NCBI RefSeq assembly: GCF_001613145.1
Contig: NZ_BDBU01000012.1
Span: forward strand, 234,039 to 298,038
DNA: 64,000 nt
Direction: 5' to 3'
Origin: Nocardia jejuensis NBRC 103114
GTDB lineage: Bacteria; Actinomycetota; Actinomycetes; Mycobacteriales; Mycobacteriaceae
Of this stretch, positions 46,070 through 55,109 are shown piece by piece. Position 1 is the stretch's first letter. Each line of letters opens with the position of its first letter. The translations under genes and the position numbers were made by a program. Under the pieces are notes generated by a model, which did no database searches, had not been told where the DNA came from, and was given only the letters and a program-made list of their open reading frames with translations.

Positions 46070-46088
46070 CCTGAAGTCCGACTTCAGG
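46070..46088. promoter_or_regulatory. Palindrome before the small membrane gene
   Basis: Perfect 8-bp arms CCTGAAGT/ACTTCAGG around CCG, 13 bp before the GTG start at 46102, where no ribosome site is visible. Possible operator over a leaderless start. Confidence 0.45.
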
Positions 46089-46101
46089 GTACGGTCATAG
46101 T

Positions 46102-46389
46102 GTGACCGTGACCCTGCTCAGCGCCTTCCACGACACTGTGCTCGCCCAGGTCGGGAACCCCACCCCCGAGGCGCCACCGGCGGCGGAGAAGCTCATGAAG
46201 CTCGTCCGCTACTTCACCTGGTTCGTTATCCTGTCCGGCGTCATGGGCATCACCTACGCGGGTGGTCGCTTCGCCTGGGAGAAGTGGAGCGGCGGCGGCC
46301 TGGCCTCGCCGAAGATGGTGGCCGGCGCCATGATCGGCGGCGTCATCGCCACCAGCGCCGGAACCATCATGAACGCCGTCATCACCTGA
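46102..46389 (+). CDS. Small two-helix membrane protein, VirB2/TrbC-like
   Basis: 95 residues. Two membrane segments: about 33-53 (LVRYFTWFVILSGVMGITYAG) and 72-92 (VAGAMIGGVIATSAGTI), with GRFAWEKWSGG between. Size and layout match VirB2/TrbC pilin-like subunits or small membrane proteins of actinobacterial T4SS-like loci. The start is GTG without a ribosome site. No further T4SS gene (VirB4, VirD4) lies in the window. Confidence 0.55.
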   Translation: MTVTLLSAFHDTVLAQVGNPTPEAPPAAEKLMKLVRYFTWFVILSGVMGITYAGGRFAWEKWSGGGLASPKMVAGAMIGGVIATSAGTIMNAVIT

Positions 46390-46487
46390 CCCGCCGCTCG
46401 GCGCGGTCGTCCCGAACTGTCGGTGCCCGGCGCTAGGCTCTGTCGAACGGACTGGGTCGAACAGACTGGCGAAGAGTAGGGGCCACG

Positions 46488-47759
46488 TTGACGACGAGCG
46501 GCACGGGTGCGCCCGAGACGGGCAGGGCACGCGGCGAGGTGGGTGGCGCACGGGCTTCCGGCGGCGGACTCGGGCACGGCGGAGCGCTGGGGCGCGACGG
46601 CGGCTTGCGCGACGACCTCGCCGACGAGGCGTCCTTCGGGCTCGAGGACCTCACCGAGGTGCTCGCGGCCATGGTGGGCGAAGCGGCGGTCGAGCGGCCG
46701 CGCGACGGGGAACTCATCACCTGCCGGCTCGGGCTGGACGGGGAGAATCCCGAGACGCTGACCCTGCTGGGCGCGCGGTTCGGGGTGTCCCGGGATCGGG
46801 CGCGTCAGCTCTACACCCGCGCCATCGGCAACCTCGTGCGCCAGGCGCAGGCCACCGGGCTCCCCGATCTGACGGTGTTCGCCCAGCGCTATCCGCTCGG
46901 CTGGAGCGACGAGCGCCTCGTACGCACGCTGCTCGCGGAAACCTATGCCTCCGACACCGATATCGCCGCGCAGGACTGGTCGTATCTGAAGCTCCGCCTC
47001 GCCGGGCACGACCTGCAGGACGCGAAACGCATGGCGGGGTTCGTGTTCCAGCGCATCGCGGGGTGGCAGCAGAAGGGGCGCTGGCATCTGTTGCCGCCGG
47101 TGCATCCGCAGGAGCTACCCGAGGGGCTGCTGAATCCGTGGCTGAGCCGGGTCGAATGGGGTGCGGGGACCCCCGCTCCCCTGCCCGCCGCTCCGGCCCG
47201 CACGCTCGATCTGGACGATGACGGGCGTGGCTCCACGTTCTCCGAAAAGCTTTCGCGGGAAATCACTTTCGACTCGGCGCTGCAAGCGCGACTGCTGCGG
47301 CTGCTCGATGCCAGCGAGCAGGTCGAGACGTTCCAGGAGCTACCCGCCGCCGTCACCTACGAGGTGGACGGCTTCGAACGCCTGCACCATCCCACCGTGG
47401 CGGCCCGCTTCACCGACGGGCGCACCGCGCTGATCGACGTGATTCCACTGCCGCACGTGGCATTCCATCCGAATCGAGTGAAATCGATCGCGGGGCGCGC
47501 GTACGCGCACGCACACGGGTGGGGGTGGCTGGTGTGGACCGGCAGCGCGCTGGGCGTCGCGGACCTGGCCGGTCGCAAGGTGAGCACCCGCCACGAGAAC
47601 ATCCTGCGCAACCGGCTCGCGAAGGGACCGCTCGACTGGGACGAGCTGCGCCGGTACCGGGACGAGACCGGGATCGACCCGCTCGATCTGTCCGCCATGG
47701 TGCTGCGGCACGGATGGCGTTGGGACCGAGGGCCCTTCCGCCTCTCCCGCACCGGCTGA
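46488..47759 (+). CDS. Sigma-region-4-like HTH protein with possible nuclease-like C-terminus
   Basis: 423 residues from TTG. Residues 78-118 (RLGLDGENPETLTLLGARFG, then VSRDRARQLYTRAIGNLVRQ) are a sigma-70 region 4-like helix-turn-helix. The C-terminal part (about 288-345) has HHPTVAARFTDGRTALIDVI and AYAHAHGWGWLVWTG, which recalls TnsA-type or PD-(D/E)xK folds, though the catalytic Lys of ExK is not present (IDVIP). The N-terminal 45 residues are Gly-rich and disordered. No core sigma regions 2-3, so it is not a complete sigma factor. Confidence 0.55.
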   Translation: MTTSGTGAPETGRARGEVGGARASGGGLGHGGALGRDGGLRDDLADEASFGLEDLTEVLAAMVGEAAVERPRDGELITCRLGLDGENPETLTLLGARFGVSRDRARQLYTRAIGNLVRQAQATGLPDLTVFAQRYPLGWSDERLVRTLLAETYASDTDIAAQDWSYLKLRLAGHDLQDAKRMAGFVFQRIAGWQQKGRWHLLPPVHPQELPEGLLNPWLSRVEWGAGTPAPLPAAPARTLDLDDDGRGSTFSEKLSREITFDSALQARLLRLLDASEQVETFQELPAAVTYEVDGFERLHHPTVAARFTDGRTALIDVIPLPHVAFHPNRVKSIAGRAYAHAHGWGWLVWTGSALGVADLAGRKVSTRHENILRNRLAKGPLDWDELRRYRDETGIDPLDLSAMVLRHGWRWDRGPFRLSRTG

Positions 47760-48188
47760 GCGGCACACCCGCACCCGCCGCAGCGCCGAGTTTATGGGCG
47801 GCCAGAGCGGACGTGCCTGGAGTCCGTGCGGTGAGCAAGGACGCAAAGTCCGTGCGGCGCAACCGGAAGGAGCGCTCGAGTCGGCGCAAGCGGCTCCTCA
47901 GCACGCGCTGCCGCGGCGTTGACACGCCCTGCTCGTGGCCACCTCCATCAGTCCCTCCGCCGCCGAAGGCGCCAACTCGCCATCGTCGGAGCCCATCGCC
48001 CAGGCCGACCACGTCATCGACGTCCGCCCGGTCGGGGTTACAGTCGGCTCGGCCGCTCGCTCACGGGGAAGTCGGTGTCCGCACGGCGGGGACGGTTCGC
48101 ACGGCGTTCGCGGGACCCGGGAGAGTTCGCGGTTGCGGGGGTGGCCTCGTAGGGTGGAGGCGGTTCACCGGGCTGGGGAGGGTTTTCG
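47760..48188. other. Stretch with no confident gene
   Basis: 429 bp. A GTG at 47832 opens a basic peptide (SKDAKSVRRNRKERSSRRK) and another GTG at 47935 opens MATSISPSAAEGANSPSSEP with high-GC third positions, but both frames run on into the kinase gene with no domain. Possibly remnants. Confidence 0.4.
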
Positions 48189-49958
48189 ATGCAACTGGGG
48201 CTCGTCGCCGGTGCGGTGTTCGCGGGGCATCGGATCGAACGGGTGCTCGGCCGGGGCGGAATGGGCACCGTGTACCTGGCGCAGCACCCTCGGCTGCCGC
48301 GCCTCATCGCGCTCAAGCTGCTCAATCGCGACGTGCAGGGCGAGGAGGACGTGCAGCGGCGATTCGCGCGGGAAGCGGATGTGGCCGCGCGACTGGACCA
48401 TCCGAATATCGTGGCGGTGCTCGATCGCGGAGTCGAGGACGGACAGCTGTGGATCGCCATGCAGTATGTCGACGGGTCGGACGCGGCCGCCTTCGGCGGG
48501 AGCGCGCTGGATCCGGTTCGCGCGGCGCGGATCATCGGGCAGACGGCCGAAGCGCTGGACTACGCGCACGAGCGGGGTGTGCTGCACCGAGATGTGAAGC
48601 CCGCCAATATCCTGTTGACCGCCGGACGCGGCGGGGACCGAGTGCTGTTGAGCGACTTCGGGATCGCCCGGCTGCTCGACGATCAGAATCAGCTCACCAA
48701 GACCGGGGATCTGCGCGCGACGCTGGCCTATGCCGCCCCCGAACAGCTTTCGGGCGCGATCGTGGATCACCGGGTCGATCAGTACGCGCTGGGGTGCACG
48801 CTGTTCGCGCTGCTGACCGGACAGGCGCCGTTTCCGGCCACCGACCCGGGCGCGATGGTGGTCGCGCATCTGACCCATCCGGTGCGCGCGGTCAGTGCGA
48901 TGGTGCCGGGGCTGCCGGTCGCGATCGACGCGGTGATCGCGCGGGCGATGGCGAAGACTCCCGACGAAAGATATTCCAGCTGCAGCGAATTCGCCGAGGC
49001 GGCGGTGGAAGCGCTGGATCGTCCCGCGACGGAGCGCCTTCCACCGCAGGGCATACCGCGCGCCCCGGTCGGTGCATGGTCGAACGAATCCGCGCACCCG
49101 GCCGACAGTTCGATGCGTGCCGAACCCGTTCCGCACGCATCGCCTCGGAGCGATGCGACGACGCGGTCGGCGGTGACGGTGAGAAGCGGGCCCGTACCCT
49201 CGCACCCCCGATCGACGCAGGGCTCCGGCGCACACCTCGGAAACAACCTCGGCGAGGAAATCGCCGACAACCGAGACGAATTCACCGATCGATCCGCGCG
49301 AGACGCCTCGCAGCGGTCTGCCGGAGATCCGGTGGGGCCGACGTACGATTCCCGGCAGCCGGGGTGGACCTCCGAGGCGACCCGAGCCGCGAGCGTGCGG
49401 CCGGACGCGGTGTCGCGGAGGTGGCGAACGGTGTCGGTGCTGCTCATCGTGCTGGCACTGCTGGCCGTCGCGACGGTCGGGGCGGCCGGGGTGTACTGGA
49501 AGTATCTGCGGCCGCGGCCCGAGGCGATGCCCTGGGGTGCGCACCAATCCATCGCGGCACTGCTACCGCAGCTGATTCCGGCGAACCCGGCCGGAGCCGG
49601 GTGGCGCGGGGCGCAGTGCTCGGCGGTGGGCATGGTGGTGGTGCAACCGGGTGATCCGGTGCCCGAGCGTCAGATCATGTGCACCGATTCCGACGGCCTG
49701 ATCGCCTGGTACACGCGGTACAGCCGGGCGCAGGACGTCCAGGGCTACCTGGACGCGCGCGCGGCGCGGGTGAGCGAGCGCGAGTTCTCGACCGCGGGCA
49801 ACCTGGGGCTGTACCGGCCCACCGGCGCCGGTTCACCGTTCACGCTGGCCGGTTATTCGACAGCGCCCGCGTTCGACCAGACTCTCATCGAAATCTCTTG
49901 GCCCGGCCATACTTTCGATGAGACGCGAGATCAATGGTGGCAGGTCGCGCCGATCTGA
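48189..49958 (+). CDS. Membrane Ser/Thr protein kinase (Pkn type)
   Basis: 589 residues. The kinase domain spans about 12-275: GRGGMGTVYLAQ, Lys in IALKLL, catalytic HRDVKPAN, and DFGIARLL. A Ser/Thr/Pro-rich linker follows, then one membrane helix at about 416-436 and an outer domain of 150 residues (GAHQSIAALLPQLIPANP...) with two cysteines (QCSAVGM, IMCTDSDG) like other mycobacterial Pkn sensor parts. It phosphorylates proteins in response to an outside signal. Lies 229 bp... downstream context is a single-pass nuclease-like gene on the other strand. Confidence 0.88.
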   Translation: MQLGLVAGAVFAGHRIERVLGRGGMGTVYLAQHPRLPRLIALKLLNRDVQGEEDVQRRFAREADVAARLDHPNIVAVLDRGVEDGQLWIAMQYVDGSDAAAFGGSALDPVRAARIIGQTAEALDYAHERGVLHRDVKPANILLTAGRGGDRVLLSDFGIARLLDDQNQLTKTGDLRATLAYAAPEQLSGAIVDHRVDQYALGCTLFALLTGQAPFPATDPGAMVVAHLTHPVRAVSAMVPGLPVAIDAVIARAMAKTPDERYSSCSEFAEAAVEALDRPATERLPPQGIPRAPVGAWSNESAHPADSSMRAEPVPHASPRSDATTRSAVTVRSGPVPSHPRSTQGSGAHLGNNLGEEIADNRDEFTDRSARDASQRSAGDPVGPTYDSRQPGWTSEATRAASVRPDAVSRRWRTVSVLLIVLALLAVATVGAAGVYWKYLRPRPEAMPWGAHQSIAALLPQLIPANPAGAGWRGAQCSAVGMVVVQPGDPVPERQIMCTDSDGLIAWYTRYSRAQDVQGYLDARAARVSEREFSTAGNLGLYRPTGAGSPFTLAGYSTAPAFDQTLIEISWPGHTFDETRDQWWQVAPI

Positions 49959-50037
49959 CGCCGGGCTCGGGATCTGTTCCGGTGTGTTCTGGCGCCTGGC
50001 GCGGCACACGTGGCGCTCCGGTGGTGCGCTCGCGGGC

Positions 50038-50982
50038 CTACTTCAGCACCAAGCCCGCGGCGATGAAGGTGACGATGATCAGCAGGGCGAACCAGCTGAT
50101 CAGCTGCCAGTGCACGAGCGCGGCCTTCTGGCCCGCGACGGTCAGGCGCAGGGTGGCGTCGACGCGGTTGTGATCGGCCAGGCGACGGCGGACCTGGGCG
50201 AGGTCGTCGGCCTGGTCCTGCCCGGCCTGTTCCGCGCGCTCGAGGCGATGGGTCAGGCGCAGGAGCTGTTTGGACTTGTCCCGAGTCGCCTTGCGAGCCA
50301 GAGCCAGCGCGGTGCGCTGATTCTGCAGCTCGTGCCGCTGCCGTGCGATCACGGCAGCCTGTGTGCGCGTGTGCCGCTCCCAATCCGCCACCGACGCCCA
50401 ACCTCCCGTGTGCTCGTCGCGGTAGCCGTACGCCAGCTGGTCCCCGACCCATTCCGAAATGAAATCCCGCAGTTCGTAAGCGGTTTGGCGCGGTGAGACC
50501 ACGCCGCCGGGGCCCGTGGCCAGGATCCCGCCGACCGCCCGGTACTCGCAGCCGCCGGCCGCGAAGTCGTCGATGCCCAGCGCGGGCAGCTGCGCGGTCC
50601 ACCACCCGGGCGGCGTCATCCACACCACCTCGCCGCAGCCGGTGTCGCGCAGCACCGTGGTCAGGTGGCGGGCGCGCTCGAACTCCGGTGCCGCGCTGGA
50701 GACTTCGATGACGCACACGCGGTCGCCGCGACGCCAGAGGATGTCCACCGTTCCGGGGCCGAACGCGGCGTCGACCTGAACGTCCTCCGCACCGGCCGCC
50801 AGCAGGCGACCGCGCAGCCAGAACTTGAGGCGCTGCACATCCCAGCGGCAGTCGGCACAGCCGGGCTCGCGGCAGCGGTCACCCGGCGCGTGGCCGCGCG
50901 AATCCGCCTTCGCCGCCTTCGGATTCGGATGCGGATCGGCGAGTGCTACCGACTCCCCGCGTGGACTTTCCACTCGCCTCAT
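50038..50982 (-). CDS. CoiA/nuclease-like protein with coiled coil and C-terminal membrane anchor
   Basis: 314 residues from MRRVESPRG. Residues 37-45 hold CREPGCADC. Residues 48-135 look like a PD-(D/E)xK-type fold: CRWDVQRLKFWLRGRLLAAG, AFGPGTVDILWRRGDRVCVIEVSSA, then RARHLTTVLRDTGCGEVVWM, the pattern of CoiA-like proteins, with ExS where ExK is expected. Residues 200-292 are a charged coiled coil; 294-313 (ISWFALLIIVTFIAAGLVL) is a tail anchor. A much longer antisense frame covering the next genes was rejected as a GC artefact. Confidence 0.6.
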   Translation of the reverse strand: MRRVESPRGESVALADPHPNPKAAKADSRGHAPGDRCREPGCADCRWDVQRLKFWLRGRLLAAGAEDVQVDAAFGPGTVDILWRRGDRVCVIEVSSAAPEFERARHLTTVLRDTGCGEVVWMTPPGWWTAQLPALGIDDFAAGGCEYRAVGGILATGPGGVVSPRQTAYELRDFISEWVGDQLAYGYRDEHTGGWASVADWERHTRTQAAVIARQRHELQNQRTALALARKATRDKSKQLLRLTHRLERAEQAGQDQADDLAQVRRRLADHNRVDATLRLTVAGQKAALVHWQLISWFALLIIVTFIAAGLVLK

Positions 50983-51189
50983 GCTCACCACAATCACCCC
51001 AGCCACTGCATCGCATGGGCCGCTCCCGCCGTTCCGGGAACAACCAGCCCACGCCGATACATCAAGAGTGCCGCAGCGCGAGGGCACCGAGGCATGAAAG
51101 CGCCAAGATTCGTTACCCAACCGCGAGCGGGACGTGATCAAGCGCGGCGTGGATCGTAACCGCTGGGCGCGATGTGCGACAGCGCAACC

Positions 51190-51466
51190 CGCGATGCCGC
51201 GCGTCGTGCGGTCCCGGATGCCGCGCATTCCGCTGCCCCGATGCCTCACATCTGCCCCCGGATGCCAGGTAGGTGTAGGAGGTCCGACGTGTTGGCGATT
51301 CACGGTGGCACACCGGTGCGCCCCGAATGCCACGCATCCGCTCACCCGGATGCCACGCGCCCCGCACCCTGGTGTCCGGGCCACGCCTCGGATGTCACGT
51401 GTCCTGCCGCCCCGGATCCCCGCCCTGCTGCCCCGGATGCCACGCATCGTTGCCCCCGCTACAGTT
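51190..51466. repeat. Degenerate tandem repeat, about 21-23 bp
   Basis: About ten units around CCCCGGATGCCACGCATCCG in the gap before the MFS gene; one unit is followed by an unrelated 40-bp piece. Units vary in length and at many positions. Confidence 0.65.
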
Positions 51467-51471
51467 TCGCC

Positions 51472-52698
51472 ATGCTCCAGCCGCAGACCCCGAACCCACA
51501 GCTGCGCGCCGCGCGCGCCGCGAATTCGGTGGCGTTCGCCCTGCAAGGGTTCTTCCTCGCCGTCATCCTCACCGAACTGCCGCAGCAGAAGAAGGAGTTC
51601 GGGCTCAGCGATGGGCTCATCGTGGCCATGGTGGCGGTGATCTCGCTGCTCGCGGGCGGGGGCAGCGTCACGGCCGAACGGATCGCGCTGCGCTGGTCGA
51701 GTCGCACCGCGTTGCGCATCGGGCTGGGGCTGATCGCGGCCACCGGCGTGGCAATCGCGTTCGCGCCCAACACGATCGTGCTGTTCGGGGCGCTGGCCGT
51801 GTACGGCATCGCGGTGGGCATCGTGGATGCCGGGACCAATATGCAGGCGGTGTTCATCCAGCACGGGTACGGGCGATTCGTGCTGTCGTCGTTCTACGCG
51901 GCATGGAGCGCGGGCTCGATCGTGGGCGCGCTGTTCGTGGCGGCCGCGGAGCGGATCGATCTGCCGTTGTGGGCCTCGATCCTGATTCCCGCGGGTGTGG
52001 TGCTCGGGCTCGGACAGGTCTTCGCGCCGCGATTGCTGGGCCGCGAGGAGGCCGAAGCCGGGACGACCGAGGCCGCGATCGCGCAGGCCGCACCCGGAAC
52101 CTCGGTGCCGACGCGGTTGTTCCTGGTGTTCGGCGTCGTGATCGCGCTCGCGTTCGCCATCGATCTGGCCGTGGGCAACTGGTCGGCGCTGTATCTGACG
52201 GACGAGTTGCTGTCCTCCTCGTCGATGGCGGCGCTGGCCTTGGCCGCCTACCAGGGTGCGTCGCTGGTCGGGCGGCTCACCGGCGATCTGTGGGTGCGGC
52301 GCTACGGGCCGCGCGCGGTCGTGCGGGTCGCGGCGGTGGTCGGTGTGATCGGGCTGGCGATCGTGGTGGGCGCGCCGGGGCCGGTGCCGGCGATTCTCGG
52401 GTTCCTGATCGCCGGGATCGGGCTGCCGATCATCGCGCCGCTGTGCTTCAGCGAGGCCGGGCAGCTCACCAGCGGAAGCGATCTCGATGCGCTGATCGCG
52501 CGGCTGAATCTGTTCAATTACGCGGGCACGCTGGTCGGCGGCGCGGTGGTGGGCGTGCTGTCCGACGCGGTGAACATGCGGGCCGGATTCGCGATTCCAC
52601 TGGTGTTCGCGGTGATCCTGATCGGGTTCGCGCGGGTGTTCCATCCGCGCGCGACGACCTCCGCGGCGGATGTGCGGGCCGCGACCGAACCTGCTTGA
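51472..52698 (+). CDS. Major facilitator superfamily transporter
   Basis: 408 residues with twelve likely membrane helices in two halves of six, and a polar central loop near 190-205. Start MLQPQTPNP; an in-frame upstream extension runs through the repeat array and was not used. GRLTGDLWVRRYGPR fits the MFS motif A of the second half. The substrate is unknown; the length and pattern are like sugar or drug:H+ antiporters. The acetyltransferase gene follows at 9 bp. Confidence 0.82.
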   Translation: MLQPQTPNPQLRAARAANSVAFALQGFFLAVILTELPQQKKEFGLSDGLIVAMVAVISLLAGGGSVTAERIALRWSSRTALRIGLGLIAATGVAIAFAPNTIVLFGALAVYGIAVGIVDAGTNMQAVFIQHGYGRFVLSSFYAAWSAGSIVGALFVAAAERIDLPLWASILIPAGVVLGLGQVFAPRLLGREEAEAGTTEAAIAQAAPGTSVPTRLFLVFGVVIALAFAIDLAVGNWSALYLTDELLSSSSMAALALAAYQGASLVGRLTGDLWVRRYGPRAVVRVAAVVGVIGLAIVVGAPGPVPAILGFLIAGIGLPIIAPLCFSEAGQLTSGSDLDALIARLNLFNYAGTLVGGAVVGVLSDAVNMRAGFAIPLVFAVILIGFARVFHPRATTSAADVRAATEPA

Positions 52699-52707
52699 CT
52701 GGGTCCA

Positions 52708-53262
52708 GTGAGCAATGTTCCGGTGACCGTGGAGCGGGCCGATATCTCCGATGCCGAGGAACTCGGCCGGGTAGCGGCCGAAACCTTTCCACTCGCGTGC
52801 CCGCCGGGATCCGGGGCCGAGGACATCGCGGCGTTCATCGCCGAGAATCTGTCGGCCGAGCGGTTCCGGGAGTACATCGGGGATTCCACCCGCACGGTGT
52901 TGAAGGCCGTCGGCGAGGGCCGGATTCTCGGTTATGTGCTGCTGAACAGCGGTGCTCCGGCCGACCCGAAGGTGGCGTCGGTGATCGTGCCGCGGCCGGT
53001 CACCGAGCTCAGCAAGATGTACGTGCTGCCCGGCCAGCACGGGAACGGAGTGTCCGGGGCGCTCATGAGCAGCGCCCTCGACGCCGCCCGCTCGGCCGGG
53101 AGTGTCGCGGTCTGGCTCGGGGTGAACCAGGAGAACGCACGCGCTCAGCGTTTCTACGGCAAACATGGCTTCGAGGTCGCCGGCACCAAGACGTTTATGG
53201 TCGGGTCGGAACTGCACCAGGACTACGTGATGCTGCACGAGTTCTCGGGGGCGGGTCGCTGA
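52708..53262 (+). CDS. GNAT-family acetyltransferase
   Basis: 184 residues from GTG. The acetyl-CoA pattern is clear: ELSKMYVLPGQHGNGVSGALMSSALDAARSAG, then WLGVNQENARAQRFYGKHGFEVAGTKTFMVG. The Q-x-x-G-x-G core reads QHGNGV. It acetylates a primary amine on a small molecule or protein. Translated with the MFS transporter, so a resistance or export role together is possible. Confidence 0.85.
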   Translation: MSNVPVTVERADISDAEELGRVAAETFPLACPPGSGAEDIAAFIAENLSAERFREYIGDSTRTVLKAVGEGRILGYVLLNSGAPADPKVASVIVPRPVTELSKMYVLPGQHGNGVSGALMSSALDAARSAGSVAVWLGVNQENARAQRFYGKHGFEVAGTKTFMVGSELHQDYVMLHEFSGAGR

Positions 53263-53603
53263 TTGAAGTCGCGGTCGAGGCAGGCGGGTAGCCGATCTGT
53301 GCTCGATCGTCCCGAGTCGCGCTCACACCGTCCACGAAGTCTTCCCGACTACTCGACGTCGCACCGATCAGCGGCTCGTGAACGGTGCAGCGGTGACCGG
53401 CCCGGGCGCCGGATCGTCCTCGGTGTCGTCGCCGAAAGACCTGTCCCGCATCATGACTCGAGAGCGGTTGGGACTGTCCGTACGGTTCCTCCGATACCCG
53501 GCACGGCACCCGGGTCAGGCGCTGTCAGCCTGAATCATTCTGCCCGGTAAGGGTTCTCGCGTTCACTGGCAGGCGGACAAAATGATCGGTACAGGACGCA
53601 GAA
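53263..53603. other. Gene-free stretch with a short dispersed repeat
   Basis: 341 bp. No gene. Contains CTGTCCCGCA-N-CATGACTCGAG at 53441-53462, also found at 61536-61557. Confidence 0.45.
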
Positions 53604-55007
53604 CTACTTGACGCCGATGGGATGGCCGAAGAACGAGGCGATCGTCTCACCGAAGATCTGCCCCAGCAAGGACAACCCGTCGGGATTCAATGCCATCAGG
53701 CCGTCGTCGGAGGTGCTGCAGCCCGCTGCGGCAGGAACCCCGTTCAGCCGGTCCCGAAGCCACAGCAGTGCGGTCGCCGAACCCGAAATCTCGGTTGTCA
53801 CATGCTCTGCGGCGTGTTCCCGGGTGTATTGGACCTGGGCATTCGGGCTCTTGCAGTAGGTGTCGACCAAGGCGTTCACCGGACCGACGGGAATCAGCTC
53901 GTCGGGGTTGCCCTGAAAGATGAACATCGGCATATCGGGGACCGACTTGCCCATGCGGGTCTTGTCCAGCACGTCGCGAACGACGGGATTGCGCATCGGA
54001 TCACCCTCGGGGACGTGAATCATCCCCTTCAGGTTCGCGAACGGCAGCAGCGCGGTGGTGTACTGCACGCACAGCCCACCCTTGATGACCGAAAGTCCCT
54101 GTCCCAGTGGGTCCATGTCACGGCTGAGCAGATCACCGAACTCGCGGTATTCGCGGCCCAGGCCGAGCACCGCGGCCATGATCATGCCCGACCAGACCTG
54201 GCCGTTGCCGATATCGAGCAGCGGGCCGAAGTCCGCCGGCACACCGCCTTCGGCGACGCCGACGATATCGAGTTCGGGTGCGTAACTCTGTTTGAGCTCG
54301 GCGGCGTGGCCGGTCGCGATAGCGCCGCCGGAGTAGCCGTACATGGCGATGCGGGTGTCGGGAGCCAGGCGCATGGGCTCGAAGTTGCGGGCGGCCCGGA
54401 TGCCGTCGAGGGTGATGCGCCCGGCCAGCGGTCCGGCCGCGAACGCGTTGTCGGGTCCCTGGTGGTCGGGAATGACTACGCCCCAACCCTGTTGGAGTTG
54501 TGCCTGGGCGATGATGAACTCCAGAGGGGCGACGATCTGCCCGACCGCGGCGGCCGCCGACCACTGCTGCACCGCATAGGACGGTGAGCAGTAGGCGGCC
54601 AGGGAATCTTCGGCGATCTGCATCGAGACCAGCTTGTCGGGCGCGGATCCGCGTGGCTTCAGTACCGTCGCGACGGCGGCGATCGGTTCGTCCCGGGAGT
54701 TGTTCGAGCGGTAGGAGACCTGCCAGGCGTCGACATTGACCGGAATCAACCCCGCGTTCGCGGCATTGATCCGACGCGCGGCGATGATCTCCCCGGGAGC
54801 CTTGGACGCCACCACCTCGGCGGGCGGGCGGTAGAAGCCGGGATCGAGTTCCGGGGGCACCGCGATCACGGGCGCGGGCTGCACTGTCACCGGAGCTGTC
54901 TCATTGGGTTCGCCGACGGCACTCGCGGGATTGAAGGTCGCTGCCGCTGCCGTGATCGCCACGAATGCCCCAGCCACCCTGCGTAACAACGTCGTCCGCA
55001 GGAACAT
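53604..55007 (-). CDS. Secreted lipase, LIP family (Candida lipase A-like)
   Basis: 467 residues from MFLRTTLLRRVAGAF. Sec signal to about residue 30 (ASA-VGE). The alpha/beta hydrolase has the nucleophile elbow GYSGGA, Asp in GNPDELIP and His in EHAAEHVT, the order of the secretory lipase family (PF03583). VVIPDHQGPDNAFAAGPLAG is a family-typical stretch. It hydrolyses acylglycerols or other esters outside the cell. GGAG precedes the start. A palindrome lies 22 bp upstream. Confidence 0.85.
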   Translation of the reverse strand: MFLRTTLLRRVAGAFVAITAAAATFNPASAVGEPNETAPVTVQPAPVIAVPPELDPGFYRPPAEVVASKAPGEIIAARRINAANAGLIPVNVDAWQVSYRSNNSRDEPIAAVATVLKPRGSAPDKLVSMQIAEDSLAAYCSPSYAVQQWSAAAAVGQIVAPLEFIIAQAQLQQGWGVVIPDHQGPDNAFAAGPLAGRITLDGIRAARNFEPMRLAPDTRIAMYGYSGGAIATGHAAELKQSYAPELDIVGVAEGGVPADFGPLLDIGNGQVWSGMIMAAVLGLGREYREFGDLLSRDMDPLGQGLSVIKGGLCVQYTTALLPFANLKGMIHVPEGDPMRNPVVRDVLDKTRMGKSVPDMPMFIFQGNPDELIPVGPVNALVDTYCKSPNAQVQYTREHAAEHVTTEISGSATALLWLRDRLNGVPAAAGCSTSDDGLMALNPDGLSLLGQIFGETIASFFGHPIGVK

Positions 55008-55028
55008 TCTTACTCCATTTTCCGTGAA

Positions 55029-55055
55029 GTGAGACTCATTCGTCTCACATGAGAC
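55029..55055. promoter_or_regulatory. Candidate operator of the lipase gene
   Basis: GTGAGAC-N6-GTCTCAC followed by a third TGAGAC two bases later. It lies just upstream of the ribosome site, so a repressor here would block transcription. Confidence 0.5.
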
Positions 55056-55109
55056 CCGAAGGGTAGCCAAATCGAGCGCCCTGGACAAGAGGTGTCCGGG
55101 ACAGCAGTG

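Noticed and set aside
47832..48060. Small basic ORF before the kinase
   Set aside because: The GTG frame has no ribosome site or recognised relative and runs into the kinase gene.
39139..48188. Complete conjugative element
   Set aside because: No relaxase, VirB4, VirD4, integrase or att repeat was found; only a pilin-like gene and ParA-like proteins hint at it.
50983..53238. Extension of the CoiA-like gene to a 1066-codon frame
   Set aside because: It lies antisense to the well-formed MFS and GNAT genes and reads as Arg/Gly/His-rich filler.
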